DNA of 64,000 nt from Epiperipatus broadwayi (lineage: Eukaryota; Onychophora; Udeonychophora; Euonychophora; Peripatidae). A program made the translations under genes and the position numbers. This document shows positions 39,226 through 54,477 of this stretch, piece after piece. Where the stretch lies: contig JAQFVV010000281.1 of NCBI GenBank assembly GCA_028023455.1, forward strand, positions 868,001-932,000, written 5' to 3'. The notes under the pieces were generated by a model. That model worked only from the letters and a program-made list of their open reading frames with translations, did not search any database and was not told the DNA's origin. Position 1 is the first letter of the stretch. Each line of letters starts with the position of its first letter.

Positions 39226-40450
39226 ACTTTAAACATTACTTTTAAAATGGAATAATTACATTTTTAAATTACATTACACATTTAGCACCTTGCAACATTT
39301 TGCAAATTATTTTTAAACAATTTACAAAATAACATTATTCTGTAAAAAAACATTAATTTCAAAATTACAAAAATTACAATATTTTAAATTACATTACACA
39401 TGTCAGCACATAGTGCTGGAATCTGCATGGGGGACCCATGGTTTTGCTGGTCTGAAGGATCAGCCAAAAGATGCAGTATTCAATTTACGAAACAAAATTA
39501 TTTTCTAAAATACAATAATTACATTTTGAAATTACATTAGACATGTCAGCATTCAAGCTGGAATGTGCAGGGGGACACTGTGATCAAACTAAACTTACAA
39601 TTTCAAAAACAACCTGCGACCTCAGCCATTACATTTGACTTATGGCTGTTTTTAATGTTCCTAGCAGTCTTCGTGAGATCTACAGAAATTTAAACATTAT
39701 ATCAATACAGGCATATTTCATACGTATATCTAATATGATCTAACAATTGTGTCAACTGAATTATTAACAACACTTTATTCATTAAACTTACTATTCTATA
39801 ATTTTTAAATTTTGACTCTTATTTATTCTTTATTTTTTTTATTTATTTTTATTATTAATTAGTATCATATTTATATTTATTCAATTTTTACCTTTGCTAT
39901 AATTTTAGAAATTCAATGTAATATTTATGAAATCATTCTTATATTATTATATTGATATATTTAACCTTATTTTTCATTTCACTTATTTCTACATATTATC
40001 TTAATATTTTTATTATATTATTCCATTCCTTAATTCTTTTTTATCTATATTTTATTTCTGCTTTTTTCATTTACTTAATTTTTATAAAATTATTTTTATA
40101 TGTATTTTTATTTTTTATTTCTTATCTTATTCTCTACTTTTTCTTTCTTTTCTCCAACACTTTCTCTATCACATCATCTTTCCTACTTCCTTTTCCTTTT
40201 TTATATTTATATGCAGCTATCTCTATTATTTATTATACAAACTACTTATTTATTTTACTTTTTATTATTTACCCTTTTTATATTTATTTTTATACTAAGA
40301 TTTTTTTTAACTCCTCTCTCTATTAATATTTTATTTTATCTTCTTTATTAAAATCCCCCCCCCCTTATTTTTCTATCTCTTTTACTACTTGCATAACTTA
40401 TCATTCTAATATTCTTTTTTCTAGTTTATGACCTCTCTCCATAAAATGCA
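39226..40450. other. Two-copy element end and pyrimidine-rich tract; no gene
   Basis: At about 39370-39450 and 39530-39600 a short block recurs (ACATGTCAGCA, then GCTGGAAT.TGCA.GGGG), suggesting a diverged tandem repeat. From about 39790 to 40450 the plus strand is strongly T/C-biased. The hydrophobic frames there (39952-40326, 40100-40351) come from that bias and are not believable genes. Confidence 0.5.
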
Positions 40451-40547
40451 TATATACTGGTGATCCTCTATCATATTTATGTTGTTTTAATTCAATTTAT
40501 ACTAGGTTAAAAAAAACATAAATATGATAGAAGATCACCGGTGTATA
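40451..40547. other. Strong 97-base hairpin
   Basis: Arms 40451-40488 and 40510-40547 are reverse complements over about 38 bases with only a few mismatches (core GATC.TCTATCATATTTATGTT), with a loop of about 21 bases. Size and shape fit a precursor microRNA or a very small foldback element. No flanking target duplication was seen. Confidence 0.75.
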
Positions 40548-40659
40548 TCCAAAAGAAGCTGAATATCTGAATGATGGTATAAGAAATGATAAAAATAAAT
40601 ATTTTTTATTATAATATTTACATGAGACCATAATCAATAATACCAAATATTAGCCACAC

Positions 40660-40858
40660 TTTAAAGCAATTGAATTTTATTTATTTTATACTTAGCTTCA
40701 ATATTAGTTTTTCATAAAGTATTTTTATTACTTCTTTGTGAGTTCATATTTGTTGTCATATTTACATGATATAATAGTTTTAATCAGTTGAATTTTATTT
40801 ATTTTATGTTTGGCATGCATATTAGTTTTTGATAAAGTATTTTTATCAGTTTTTTAAT
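40660..40858. repeat. Two-copy direct repeat, about 120 bp period
   Basis: TTGAATTTTATTTATTTTAT followed by ATATTAGTTTTT and ATAAAGTATTTTTAT appears at about 40669 and 40791. Confidence 0.8.
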
Positions 40859-40943
40859 ATATAGGGTATATGATCACAGACTTTCATACAACCCACCACT
40901 CTCCACACTATGAACATATACATGTTGAAAAGATAAATAATCA

Positions 40944-40947
<4 letters not shown>

Positions 40948-41006
<59 letters not shown>
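40948..41006. repeat. (TA)n microsatellite
   Basis: About 29 TA units, uninterrupted. Confidence 0.97.
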
Positions 41007-41008
<2 letters not shown>

Positions 41009-44000
41009 TGCTAAACCAGCAATCATCAGTTAGTCCATATTACCATCTGTACACATATATGCTATAAGTGCTCAGATATATATTAAGAAACCCAATCCTC
41101 ATACTTTACTAGACAGGCTTCAATATACTCCACACTCAAACAATTCAACCATCCATCCAATTGAAAATCTGATGATGGAATGCTCAAAGGCCATCCTAAG
41201 GCAAAGATTCATGTCCATCCAACAAGATTTAGAATCTGAGCAAAAGTACCCTGAATCCAATTATGCCCGAAATACACAGGTCAAGAGCAATCATGAATTC
41301 TAACCTATTTTCCCATTCCCCAAATCTATAACACTATAGACAACACCTACAGTGATACTACATAAATCAATTATTTCCAGGCCCAGTGCTACATTGTTTT
41401 GCATGAGAACTCAACTGATAATGATGATGATGAAAGATTGAGTGAACCCGAGATTATAAGTTAAAAAAATGTAAAATAAATATATTAAGGAGATTCAAAC
41501 ATCTGGATTAAAGTTTAAAATATAAATATTTATTTGGACAAAATTCAAAATGAGTGTTAAATATATAATTGACTTCATGCCTTTAAAACTTTGTTTTCAT
41601 TACAAACATTTAACAAACTTGATACAATTATTTTTATTTTAAGAAATATCAATTTAGTGTGGTGGTTACAATACTCAACATATATTTAAAAATAGGATTT
41701 TATCTCGTGTTACAAAATGGATCTGTCTGGGTGTTTTGGTGGACGTTTATACATTAAGAATAATACATATTAAGATATGTTACAGTTTCGCTGATTATAC
41801 GATTTTAGTAGGATCATTGATATATAAGTTTATTTTCATTTAGAGACTTTATTTACAACAATTAAAATAATGATACATTTTGATCAGTGTGTCGACTAAA
41901 AACAATAATTATTTTACATTTTTGACATTTAGTGATAGAATATTGTGAAACTCTATAAATATGGGAACGGCTTACTTCACTAATGGGAAGGGCAGCTTCA
42001 TGACAATTTGGATCTAAACTCAATTGATAAATATTACAAAGAGAAAATTTTTTTATTATCACATATCATTACAATTTATTTTGCTAAACAGTCTAGAAAA
42101 CTAACTATAAGAAATGGTAGTGCTAGCATTATGTCAGCAAGAGAGGAAATGGCACATTTGTCCAAGACAAGGTCATTCTCTAATTTTTTACAGGTGGTAC
42201 ATGCCAGCTTCATGCTAGAGTGATACTGAAAGAAAGAGATAGGTAGGAAATTTCTATGGGCTGGATCATGGCATAGCCATACAGAGCTTCATCTACACTA
42301 ACCTGCATGTTCCAGAAGTAGACTTAGACTTCTATTATGAATGAGAACACTAAAAGATGAGAGGCTTTGAATCTTCAGTGCGAGATATGAGTGAATCAAA
42401 GCAGAATATAAATATAAACTTGGAGAAGAATGATGAACAAAGATGATTGTGACTCCCTGGAATGAGGTACATGTGAATCAGATCAAAGCTTTATGTGACT
42501 TATTAATAATTTGACATATGCCAGCAATGCTCTCATAAGTATATAATGTCACTGAATTTAAATATTAAAATTATATGCTAAAATAATGACCCATGTAAGT
42601 TAAAGTCATTTATAATATGTTAAACTAATGAAGCGTGCATTGCTCCCCCTTCTTGAATGAATATTTTGTTTAACATATTAAAAAAACTAAAATTCACACA
42701 TTTAAAAGTGCAAATAACAAAATAGTATTTGTTCAACAGCCCTTTTGGCGATGATGATAAATAAGAAATTAATTAAACCTAACGGACACCAATATCTATC
42801 CCAGATTGCAATGTATTTATACATTTTGTATAATTTTATGGTAATATATATATATATTTAAAAAAACATTCATTTTAAAAGAAAAACTCAGACTTAAGAA
42901 CTATTTAGAAATAAATAAATAAAAACTCGTTAATCCCCTCCCATTCTTTTCCACAGAGGAATATAGAAGAAGTTCATAAGACTGGGTTTGATTGGCATTT
43001 ACAAAAAAAAATGAAGTGAAAAATATCATTAAAAATATATTATAACTAATTAGCAAGTTAAAAAAATTAAACATAAAGAAAACAACAACTTTATAGAGTT
43101 ACAAGTTAGAATTAGGTAATATGATTAAATCATAGGGCTCGTTACATCAGGATTAGATGGAATGAAGTACTGAAGAATCTTCTGTTGCAGGCAGCATTCT
43201 TTGACAGCATGGGCATGCTTGAGTAGTAGGAGCTACATCTCTGCATGGTAAAGAGGGAAGTTAAATAAGGAGGCGAAGACAGCTGAGGCCCCTCAAAAAT
43301 TAAACAGATATGGAGTCGGCTAGCAATGATTGACCAAACTCTGACACAATAGATTTTTTGCCCTATTTATGTCAGTTTTTAGTTATTCAAAGAATGTTTG
43401 TTTTAATTAAACTTCTTAACTCTAATTAATCTTTAATTTACAGAAATATTCTCTCTATTGTTAGTTGAGATGCAATCGTAAGATAACTGTCCAAAAATAA
43501 ATTCAAATCAATTTTCAGATAGGAAATAGATTTAATAAAATGTTAATAGCTAACTAAAATCAATTAGCTTTGTTTTAAATTTTACTTTCCTTAACTTTAA
43601 ATTAAAAATTCCTTTCAAAATAATGAAACAAAGTAATGTCCCCACCGCTTTAATTATTCCTGGACAGTTAAAGACTGCATCTTCCATCTTGAATATTTGT
43701 GTAGTTTTATAGTAAAAAATAATTACAAAGTATTAAAATAAAAGTAAAAAAAAATACAATTTTAAAAGACACAAAATTATTTAGTATACATATATATATG
43801 CTCCAGAAATATATGTATATATCTGAGTCACATCCATAAAAGTCAATATTTAAAATAATTAAAGAATTTTTTTACTTCAGAATTATATTTATAAATCTCA
43901 TAGACACTTCTTAAAAATGTAAGTATAGTTTATATACATATGACAAAAAAAAGAGCAAGATAAAACATGAGTTGTGGTAGAACAGTGAAATTTGATCTTG

Positions 44001-44139
44001 AACTAATATCAACTGTTTCAATATTATACCCTCAACATCAATCATTCAAATCAAAAAACAAATCAAATAAATGCTCCAGCTAAATCTTTCAATCTTAATA
44101 TAATAGACACAAGAATTAATCATAACTTATAATAATTTT
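41007..44139. other. No gene recognised
   Basis: A mixed region. 41007-41450 is less AT-rich, with broken frames on the plus strand, and could be a decayed coding copy. 41860-42500 and 43130-43330 are further GC-richer patches without a recognisable product. A 13-base inverted repeat (AATATGTTAAAC/GTTTAACATATT) lies at 42617-42680. Confidence 0.4.
43472..43678. mobile_element. Possible small MITE
   Basis: The ends TAACTGTCCAAAAATAA and its imperfect reverse complement TTATTCCTGGACAGTTA frame about 205 bases without coding content. Target duplication is not clear. Confidence 0.35.
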
Positions 44140-44790
44140 TATCATTTGACTAGCTCAAATTAATAATAAAGAATATATGGTTTGATTTAAATAAATAAAT
44201 AAATAATATAATAATAATAAACCTAAGACATTTGGTGAAAGGTAAAGCAGTAGGATTACATTGAGCATATATCCCAAAAAATACAATCTCAATGGCATAA
44301 GAACACTATCCCTCTTTTACTTCAAATAATAATATAAATTCATAACATTCCTAAGACTTTAAAAATATTAAAAATAATCAAATATAATATTGCTAAATAA
44401 ATTCTAAAAAAATATGTTATTAAAATATAACTATCTCGGGTTCTTTAAATAAAACCATTCACTTAATTTATAATATCATGTAGCCACATATGATGAGGGA
44501 TCTTGCATTATACATAAGTACACCTAAACAATAATAACAACAATAAATAATACTTCTATACTTAATCTGATAACCAATTGGCACAATATTTACTACTCAG
44601 TAATCTGGTCACTAATAATAATGATAATGACACTAATAATAATTCAATTCTTTTATTTATCATGTGCTATATTAAAAATATGGTATAATTTGAACAATAT
44701 GTGGCAGTAAAACATGTACTTAATTATATGGCAGTATTTTTAATAATAAATTATGACTAAAATAATCTTATATTATATGATTTTGCTGTG
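44140..44790 (-). repeat. Giant LTR copy E (third subfamily, fragment)
   Basis: It matches only the low-coordinate end (element 3' end) of copies A-D. It shares GACTAGCTCAAATTAATA, CTCAATGGCATAAGAACACT (near 44290), ATCTCGGGTTCT, TATGATGAGGGATCTTG-like and AATATGTGGCA. It is too diverged from A or D to be either subfamily and lacks the remaining 4 kb. Confidence 0.65.
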
Positions 44791-45001
44791 TCATATTCTG
44801 AAAAACAATTATCAGTAAATAAATCATTTAAATTTATATTGTGCAAAGTATGTTACATGTTTAAGTCTGAATTATGTGGATTGAATCCTATGGTAAGTAG
44901 ATCAATAAGAACACAGTCAACATGTTTTATAACAACAACATTAACAAATTTATACTATTCGATAAAACAATTATGTACAAAAATAATTACAATCTTAAAA
45001 A

Positions 45002-48413
<3,412 letters not shown>

Positions 48414-48574
48414 GTATAAGTCATGGTAGAAATTAATGACAGCTAAAAAATGTTTACTCAGTGGGTTAATTATGCATTCAGAATAAAACAAAATTATAAG
48501 TAGATGTTAATAGATTATTTAGTCTTGTTGTCCTAAAGTCTTACTCTTAATATTAAATATATGAAAAACCTTAC

Positions 48575-48615
48575 TTGAAATGAGGTCATCTTGATGGATC
48601 AATGTTGAGAGGAAT
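48575..48615 (-). other. Possible micro-exon, 41 bases
   Basis: On the minus strand AAATTTTCAG precedes and A|GTAAGG follows a 41-base stretch. One frame reads FLSTLIHQDDLIS without stops; the other two frames are less suitable. It is on the same strand as the guanylate cyclase exon and upstream of it. It is very short, so this may be chance. Confidence 0.2.
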
Positions 48616-48813
48616 CTGAAAATTTACTTTTATTTAAAAATAATACCTATTAATTGAAGAGGATTCCCTTTTTTTAATTTATATCAATATCACATTTATC
48701 CATCCACTGGTTATACTTTTAAATGGTAGGTGATTGAATTTGGAAAATGAATTTTAAATATGCAATAAAAAAACTTACTATATATATACTTTCATGTAAA
48801 AATTTACTATCGT

Positions 48814-49751
48814 GGCCCCAATATGTTGTTCCTTTATTGTTTAAAATTATAATTAAATTGTTGGAAAATTTTACGTTTATGCTACTATATTACAATTACA
48901 TTAAAACTTAATCAAATGTAAAAGATAATAAAAAAAAAACATTTACCTTTTTAAAGAACTTGAATGTTGGATTAACTACATGACATTAATTAAAAGAATT
49001 AGTTTTAATTTATTTGAAAGTTAACAATTTAATTTATCTACAATTTAAGAATTTAAACTATATACATTTATAGCACATGTTACAAAAAAGACACCCTCTG
49101 TGTTCAACATTTTGAATTACAAGCACACATGTACAGTTTTATAATTGGAAAAATGGTCTTTGGTGATATAGAAAGAGTATCAAGAAAGTGCTTGTTGAAA
49201 GAAGTTCCAGACAGGATGGCTAATACACTGGAGGTCCTGATGCAGCAGTACATTTTACCGGGTGTGCACATTATTTCAGATGGCTGGGATGAATAAATAA
49301 CATCAGCAGTCTCAACAATGATGTATATATGCATTTGTTTGTCATCCATCAGGACAACTTCCTGCATCCTGAAGACCAATGCATACACACCCAGATTATT
49401 GAAAATATGTGGATGAGAGCAAAGAGTAAGCTGAAATTCCAATCTGGTACCAGCAGAGCTTTGTTTTCATTGTACCTGTATGAATTTGTCTTCTGGAGTA
49501 GACACAGCAATACTGCTTTTTTCACCAACTTCCTAATATGCATAGGACACAGTTATTTTTTAAAAGGTAAATGTTTCTTTTTAAATTATTTTTTACATTT
49601 GAATAAATTTTCATGTAATTGTAATATAGTAGTATATACATGTTTTACATTGATTAAATTTTAATGTAATTGTAATATAGTAGCATATACATACGATTTT
49701 CAAACAATTTAGTTATAATTTTAAACAATAAAGGGCCAACATATTGGGACC
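48814..49751 (+). mobile_element. Merlin-superfamily DNA transposon, complete ends, dead
   Basis: Long inverted ends start GG(C/T)CCCAATATGTTG and run through TTTATTGTTTAAAATTATAA and TATTACAATTACATTAA, more than 110 bases at each side. The 8-base flanks are ACTATCGT (48806-48813) and ACTATAGT (49752-49759), one mismatch, the target-duplication size expected of Merlin. The interior encodes a broken ISXO2/IS1595-type transposase on the plus strand. Confidence 0.85.
49159..49560 (+). pseudogene. Merlin (ISXO2-like) transposase, broken
   Basis: A DDE-type transposase cutting at the inverted ends. One plus frame (from about 49156) gives VFGDIERVSRKCLLKEVPDR, then LMQQYILPGVHIISDGWDE with the second catalytic aspartate in SDGW, ending at a TAA near 49296. 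The continuation is in another frame (49329 on): DNFLHPEDQCIHTQIIENMW, then KLKFQSGTSRALF and YLYEFVFWSRH. These are the HTQ.IE...W..K catalytic segment and YL.EF.WR.R tail of the family. A stop, a frameshift and loss of the N-terminus make it inactive. The minus frame over the same bases is a shadow. Confidence 0.85.
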
Positions 49752-49759
49752 ACTATAGT

Positions 49760-50124
49760 AAACCTTTACCAACTTTCAAATAAAAATGACAAAAGCAAAA
49801 AAAAATAATCATCACATGAATAAAATATGTAATTTATTTTGAATAAAGCAAGCATTCAGTCCAAATAATGTCAATATCCATGGCAACTCTGTTGTTATTT
49901 ATATATCTCATGCTCCTTGTATTGAAACAAACACATATGAAATATCTTTCCTAACCATATGAATCCATCATTCTTGAAATAGAAATTCTAATGAATAATT
50001 TTATAATTTCATAATTCTATAATTTCCTAATGACATAGAAGTTAGCTGAAAACCCTTACAGTACTGTTTTTTTTTACCCTGGATACATTGTACTGATTCC
50101 TTTTATAAACTGTTATTTATACAT
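49760..50124. other. No gene recognised
   Basis: AT-rich spacer between the Merlin element and the foldback. Confidence 0.6.
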
Positions 50125-50760
50125 TAAAATATCAGCCTTTTAAGTTACTTGTGCATACACTTTGCGAGTGTTAATAATAAATGAATAATTTCTCACCAAT
50201 ACAAGATATAGTATTTATGGAGGAATAAAAGAAATCCTCTTATTCCTATGACTCAAATGCTTATATATGAGCAAATATGAAGTACTGACAAGTAAAGCAT
50301 GAGGATGGAACCGTCACTTTAAATTACTATATACGATGTCTGAATGAATGACGTGGGTGAAATTGTCTAGAATTTACTAAATGTCATTCCAACTGAAACT
50401 TAATCATATGTAAATAAGCATTTATTTTATATAGCATATGTTTACAACTGTATACATTCAAATATCAGCCTTTTAAGCTAATTGTGCATATGCTTTGCGA
50501 GTGTTAATATAGTAATTTAAAGTGACGGTTCCATCCTCATGCTTTACTTGCCAGTACTTCAGATTTTCTCATATATAAGCATTTGAGTCATAGGAATAAG
50601 AGGATTCCTTTTATTCCTGCATAAATACTATATCTAGTATTGGTGAGAAAGTATTCATTTATTATTAACACTCACAAAGCGTATGCACAATTAGCTTAAA
50701 AGGCTGATATTTGAATGTATACAATTGTAAACATACGCTTTATAAAATAAATGTTTACTT
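50125..50760. mobile_element. Nested foldback element, about 635 bp
   Basis: The left arm (50125-50340) is the reverse complement of 50505-50705; landmarks are AGTAAAGCATGAGGATGGAA/TTCCATCCTCATGCTTTACT and CTTTGCGAGTGTTAAT. A second arm (50409-50510) pairs with 50650-50759. So the element has two left-type arms, the first truncated at its outer end, facing one right arm. No coding frame. The parent transposon is unknown. Confidence 0.85.
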
Positions 50761-51552
50761 AAACTGTTATTTAAAACAGCAGTTAATTTTTAATAATTTC
50801 AGATTTCTTTTCCATCATTTATATAATAATTAATTCCAGTTTGTAGAATAAATTATTTCAGTAGTTTCTTGCTAACTATAATTCAAAGTTTGACTTTCAA
50901 GTTTTCTTCAATCCAAGTTAAAAAAAATCAACTTTAAATTACTTTTAAAATAAAAGACTTTTCATTTTTATGTCTGACCAGTTGTGCCATTTAATAAAAA
51001 GTAAAAATTAAATGAAGAATGCCACATTCCTTCTTTTTTTCACTAGGTAACACATATTGTTACAATTTAATTAAATAAAAGCAAATTATAAACATTATTA
51101 TATTTATTAAATTTTTCATTATTCTAAATTCGATCATTTTTAACCTCATATAAATTTTTTATCTTTTATTATGTCAATTCTACGTCAATCAATTAGTATT
51201 TTTAATTAATGATATTAATGAATTAAAAAAATAGAAAAATAATTAATTTCTACCAATAAATGAACATATTAATTTATATGCATATGCTTATCTACATATA
51301 TACATATATACCATGTAGAAAACCAATTTATTTGCATTCTCAGAATAGAACAAAAAAAGCATACTTTTGTATAAGTAAGTATATATGATATGGTATTTCA
51401 AACATATTTCTTTATCTGTATGTTTATATATGGATATACTATATTTGTATAAGCAAGTATATAAGATATTTAATTTGCCTACCACTTGGCTGAATTCATA
51501 TATTGAAAAAAAACATTGTGACAGGCGTGTAGACCAGTTGTAAGCCATCTCT

Positions 51553-51555
<3 letters not shown>
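50761..51555. other. No gene recognised
   Basis: AT-rich sequence; the 86-codon minus frame at 51288-51548 is tyrosine and isoleucine-rich noise around TATATA tracts. Confidence 0.6.

Positions 51556-51625
<70 letters not shown>
51556..51625. repeat. (TA)n microsatellite
   Basis: About 35 TA units. Confidence 0.97.
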
Positions 51626-51632
<7 letters not shown>

Positions 51633-54130
51633 TAAAAGAAAAATTGAGTTACAGATTTTCAATCTAAAAAATAAAAAGATGTAAACCTTCACTCTGGCTT
51701 ATGAATTTTTATTTACGAATACATATCATGTAGAATTGGCCTAATTCTATTATTCACCTACAATATCTAATTAGGTTTATTACTAGATCAATTGATAATC
51801 AATATTAATTTACTTCCAGTAAAACTAAAAATATTTAGTGTAAATATTTATTAACCAAAACATATTCTTACATATATTTTAAGTGAATAAAATATTTATA
51901 ATAAAATTTTCATTCATGTATAAAATAATTATTTTTGCTTGGCAACATTCTAAGTTTGTGATGTGTTTTTGGTGTTCAAAAACATAAAATATTCAAAAAA
52001 TAAAATAGAATTTAAGCATTCATCATACACTAATATAATTCATTTGATGTTTCCTTATAAAAAATATGCATTATTTTACAAAATTTTGTTGATTTATGAA
52101 AAATCGTAAGTACAAAAATATATCATTAATAGTTATGGTTCTTTATCATCAAAAATATTTCAAAATATTAAGAAAAATTATGATTTCTTAATTATTTCTT
52201 ATCATAAGCATTATGCTTTCAATATTACTTGTATTTCTTCTCAATACCAAAAACCTATCTTGCCTTCTTTAAAGCAATTCAACTTTATAAATTTATCCAT
52301 TATTCATCTTTGAAAATCCAAAATTACATGATGTGTTACTAATGAAATTCCAATAGCAATACAATGCATAGGACATGAAGGAATAACTATAGTAAAGACT
52401 GAATAGTACAACATAATTCAATAAACCCCATGGAAATCAGTGTGAAGACACAACAGGTACAACCTTAACTAATACCTTAAAAATTAATATCTAGCCTTTC
52501 TTAGCACTTACATCATTACAATACAAATATCACAAACACTGTCCATGGAAATAAATAAAAGTACAAGGTTATGTTAACTGTATTTGCATAATAACTTCTT
52601 AGGTATAATATAGGCTAATTTTTCTATCCTCTTAACACATCCTACTATATAAGCATACAGGCTTTCTGGTTTCTACTCCCCTTTTATGACCATTTAAAAA
52701 ATTCACATAGATTTAGACATTCAACATTGGAAACTAACTATGCAACTTTCCCAATAATAAACAAACTTACAAATTACTTTAACAAACAATAACCACTATA
52801 AGAACAAGGTTTTACACACTCAAAAAGTTATCCACAAATACAAATAAGTTTGATTTAAAATATTTAATCAATATTATGTATTTAAAATAAATAGAATACA
52901 GTTTATTTAGCAAAGAATCAGATAAAAATTGTGATCATTAATAAAGTTATAACAAACTTTATAATAAAAAAATATATGCATATTTTCTCATAGTATATCT
53001 CACTTAATAAAAGAAAAATCTATGTGTTAATAATGGACATGTCAGTATGTTAATTTATTCATATAACATAAAATAAATATTTTTAAAAACTCCAAGCAAC
53101 TTTAAGAAAAAAATAAACACCATACAATAATTATAAACAATTAAATTACCTGTGATTTGCCATTTGGAATCACATCTTTTGAAGTCTTCTGGTCCAATTT
53201 TTTATAAAAGTTAACAATAAAATGACAAATAACTTTCATACCAACATTCAGCAAAACTAATACCTTTTAAAGAAATGTTGTCAAAGTTTTTTTTAAAAAA
53301 AATGTTAAAAGTTTAAAGTTAATATTATCATAATTAAAAGTATCTAAAATGTAACTTTTCCTGTATTCTAAAATAAATTTAATTCTAATGTTAGTATTTT
53401 AAAATAATAATTATGAAAACTAAATTTACATATTCATCTTGATAAGTGTCTTTCTATATAAGAAGTTTAGTCAATAAATTTAGAGCTTGCTGTTGCTAAG
53501 TGACGAGTATTGTCTGAAGTTTTTTTTCTCTTTGAGTTTTCTTAACTTTCTACTCCTCAATGCTTATGTTGACTTTTATAATCCAAGAAAAATCTAACAA
53601 ATGTTATACATCCTTAGTTGGAAGATATTTATACAGTCTATTTTTGTAAATATTCTTCAAGGATAGGTACAATTAATGTGATATCACTTAAATATTTATT
53701 TGGGTAGGTTAACCATTTTCTCCATACACATCAAAATCTTTTATTGGTGAGAGATGCATCCTTTTTGGTCACTTTTAATACATATGTAATTTGGCATAAA
53801 CAAATGTTTTTCCATTTTAATATTATATTTCAGAAAGGTACATATAAAATAATCAGATGAATCCAATTTTAAAATATAAAATGTCATTTATTTCTGGTAC
53901 AATTGTATTCTTTTTTATTATCCATTTTCCTTCTTTTAATTAAGTTATAGTAATTAAGATGACAGGTTTTATAAATATATTCAAATATTCATTTGTTCAA
54001 TATAACTTTCATTAAAAGAATTATGTCCTTTATAACAGTTATTTTTTTAAAAAAAAATACTTCACTTCCAAGAGTTAAAACATAATTTGCTTCAACAATA
54101 TATATTTCTTCTTTTAAAATAATGTCAATA
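51626..54130. other. Mostly featureless; possible ancient giant-LTR fragment
   Basis: AT-rich sequence. At about 52530-52600 CACTGTCCATGGAAATAAAT followed by AAGGTTATGTTAACTGTATTTG resembles the middle of LTR copies A (21195-21240) and D (29960-30000). A very old fourth subfamily fragment may therefore lie here. Similarity elsewhere is too weak to delimit it. Confidence 0.35.
53150..53263 (-). other. Candidate 38-codon exon, same strand as the guanylate cyclase exon
   Basis: On the minus strand TTTCTTTAAAAG precedes and CAG|GTAATT follows a 114-base stretch with one uninterrupted phase-0 frame: VLVLLNVGMKVICHF, then IVNFYKKLDQKTSKDV, then IPNGKSQ. The family is not recognised. It could be an upstream exon of the same gene, 17.6 kb away. 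It could equally be part of an ancient LTR fragment, since neighbouring sequence weakly resembles copy A. Confidence 0.25.
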
Positions 54131-54190
54131 AAATATTAAAAAGGGAGTAATATATATATATATATATATATTACTCCCTTTTTAATATTT
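54131..54190. other. Perfect 60 bp palindrome
   Basis: AAATATTAAAAAGGGAGTAA, ten TA units, then the exact reverse complement of the first 20 bases. It would extrude as a cruciform and fold as RNA to a near-perfect stem. Confidence 0.95.
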
Positions 54191-54192
54191 TA

Positions 54193-54476
<284 letters not shown>

Positions 54477-54477
54477 T

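Noticed and set aside
39952-40351. Hydrophobic 124- and 83-codon frames resembling membrane proteins
   Set aside because: They arise from the pyrimidine-rich tract, overlap in two frames, and show no conserved motif.
49104-49543. Minus-strand frames in the Merlin element
   Set aside because: The plus strand carries the recognisable transposase; the minus frames are shadows.
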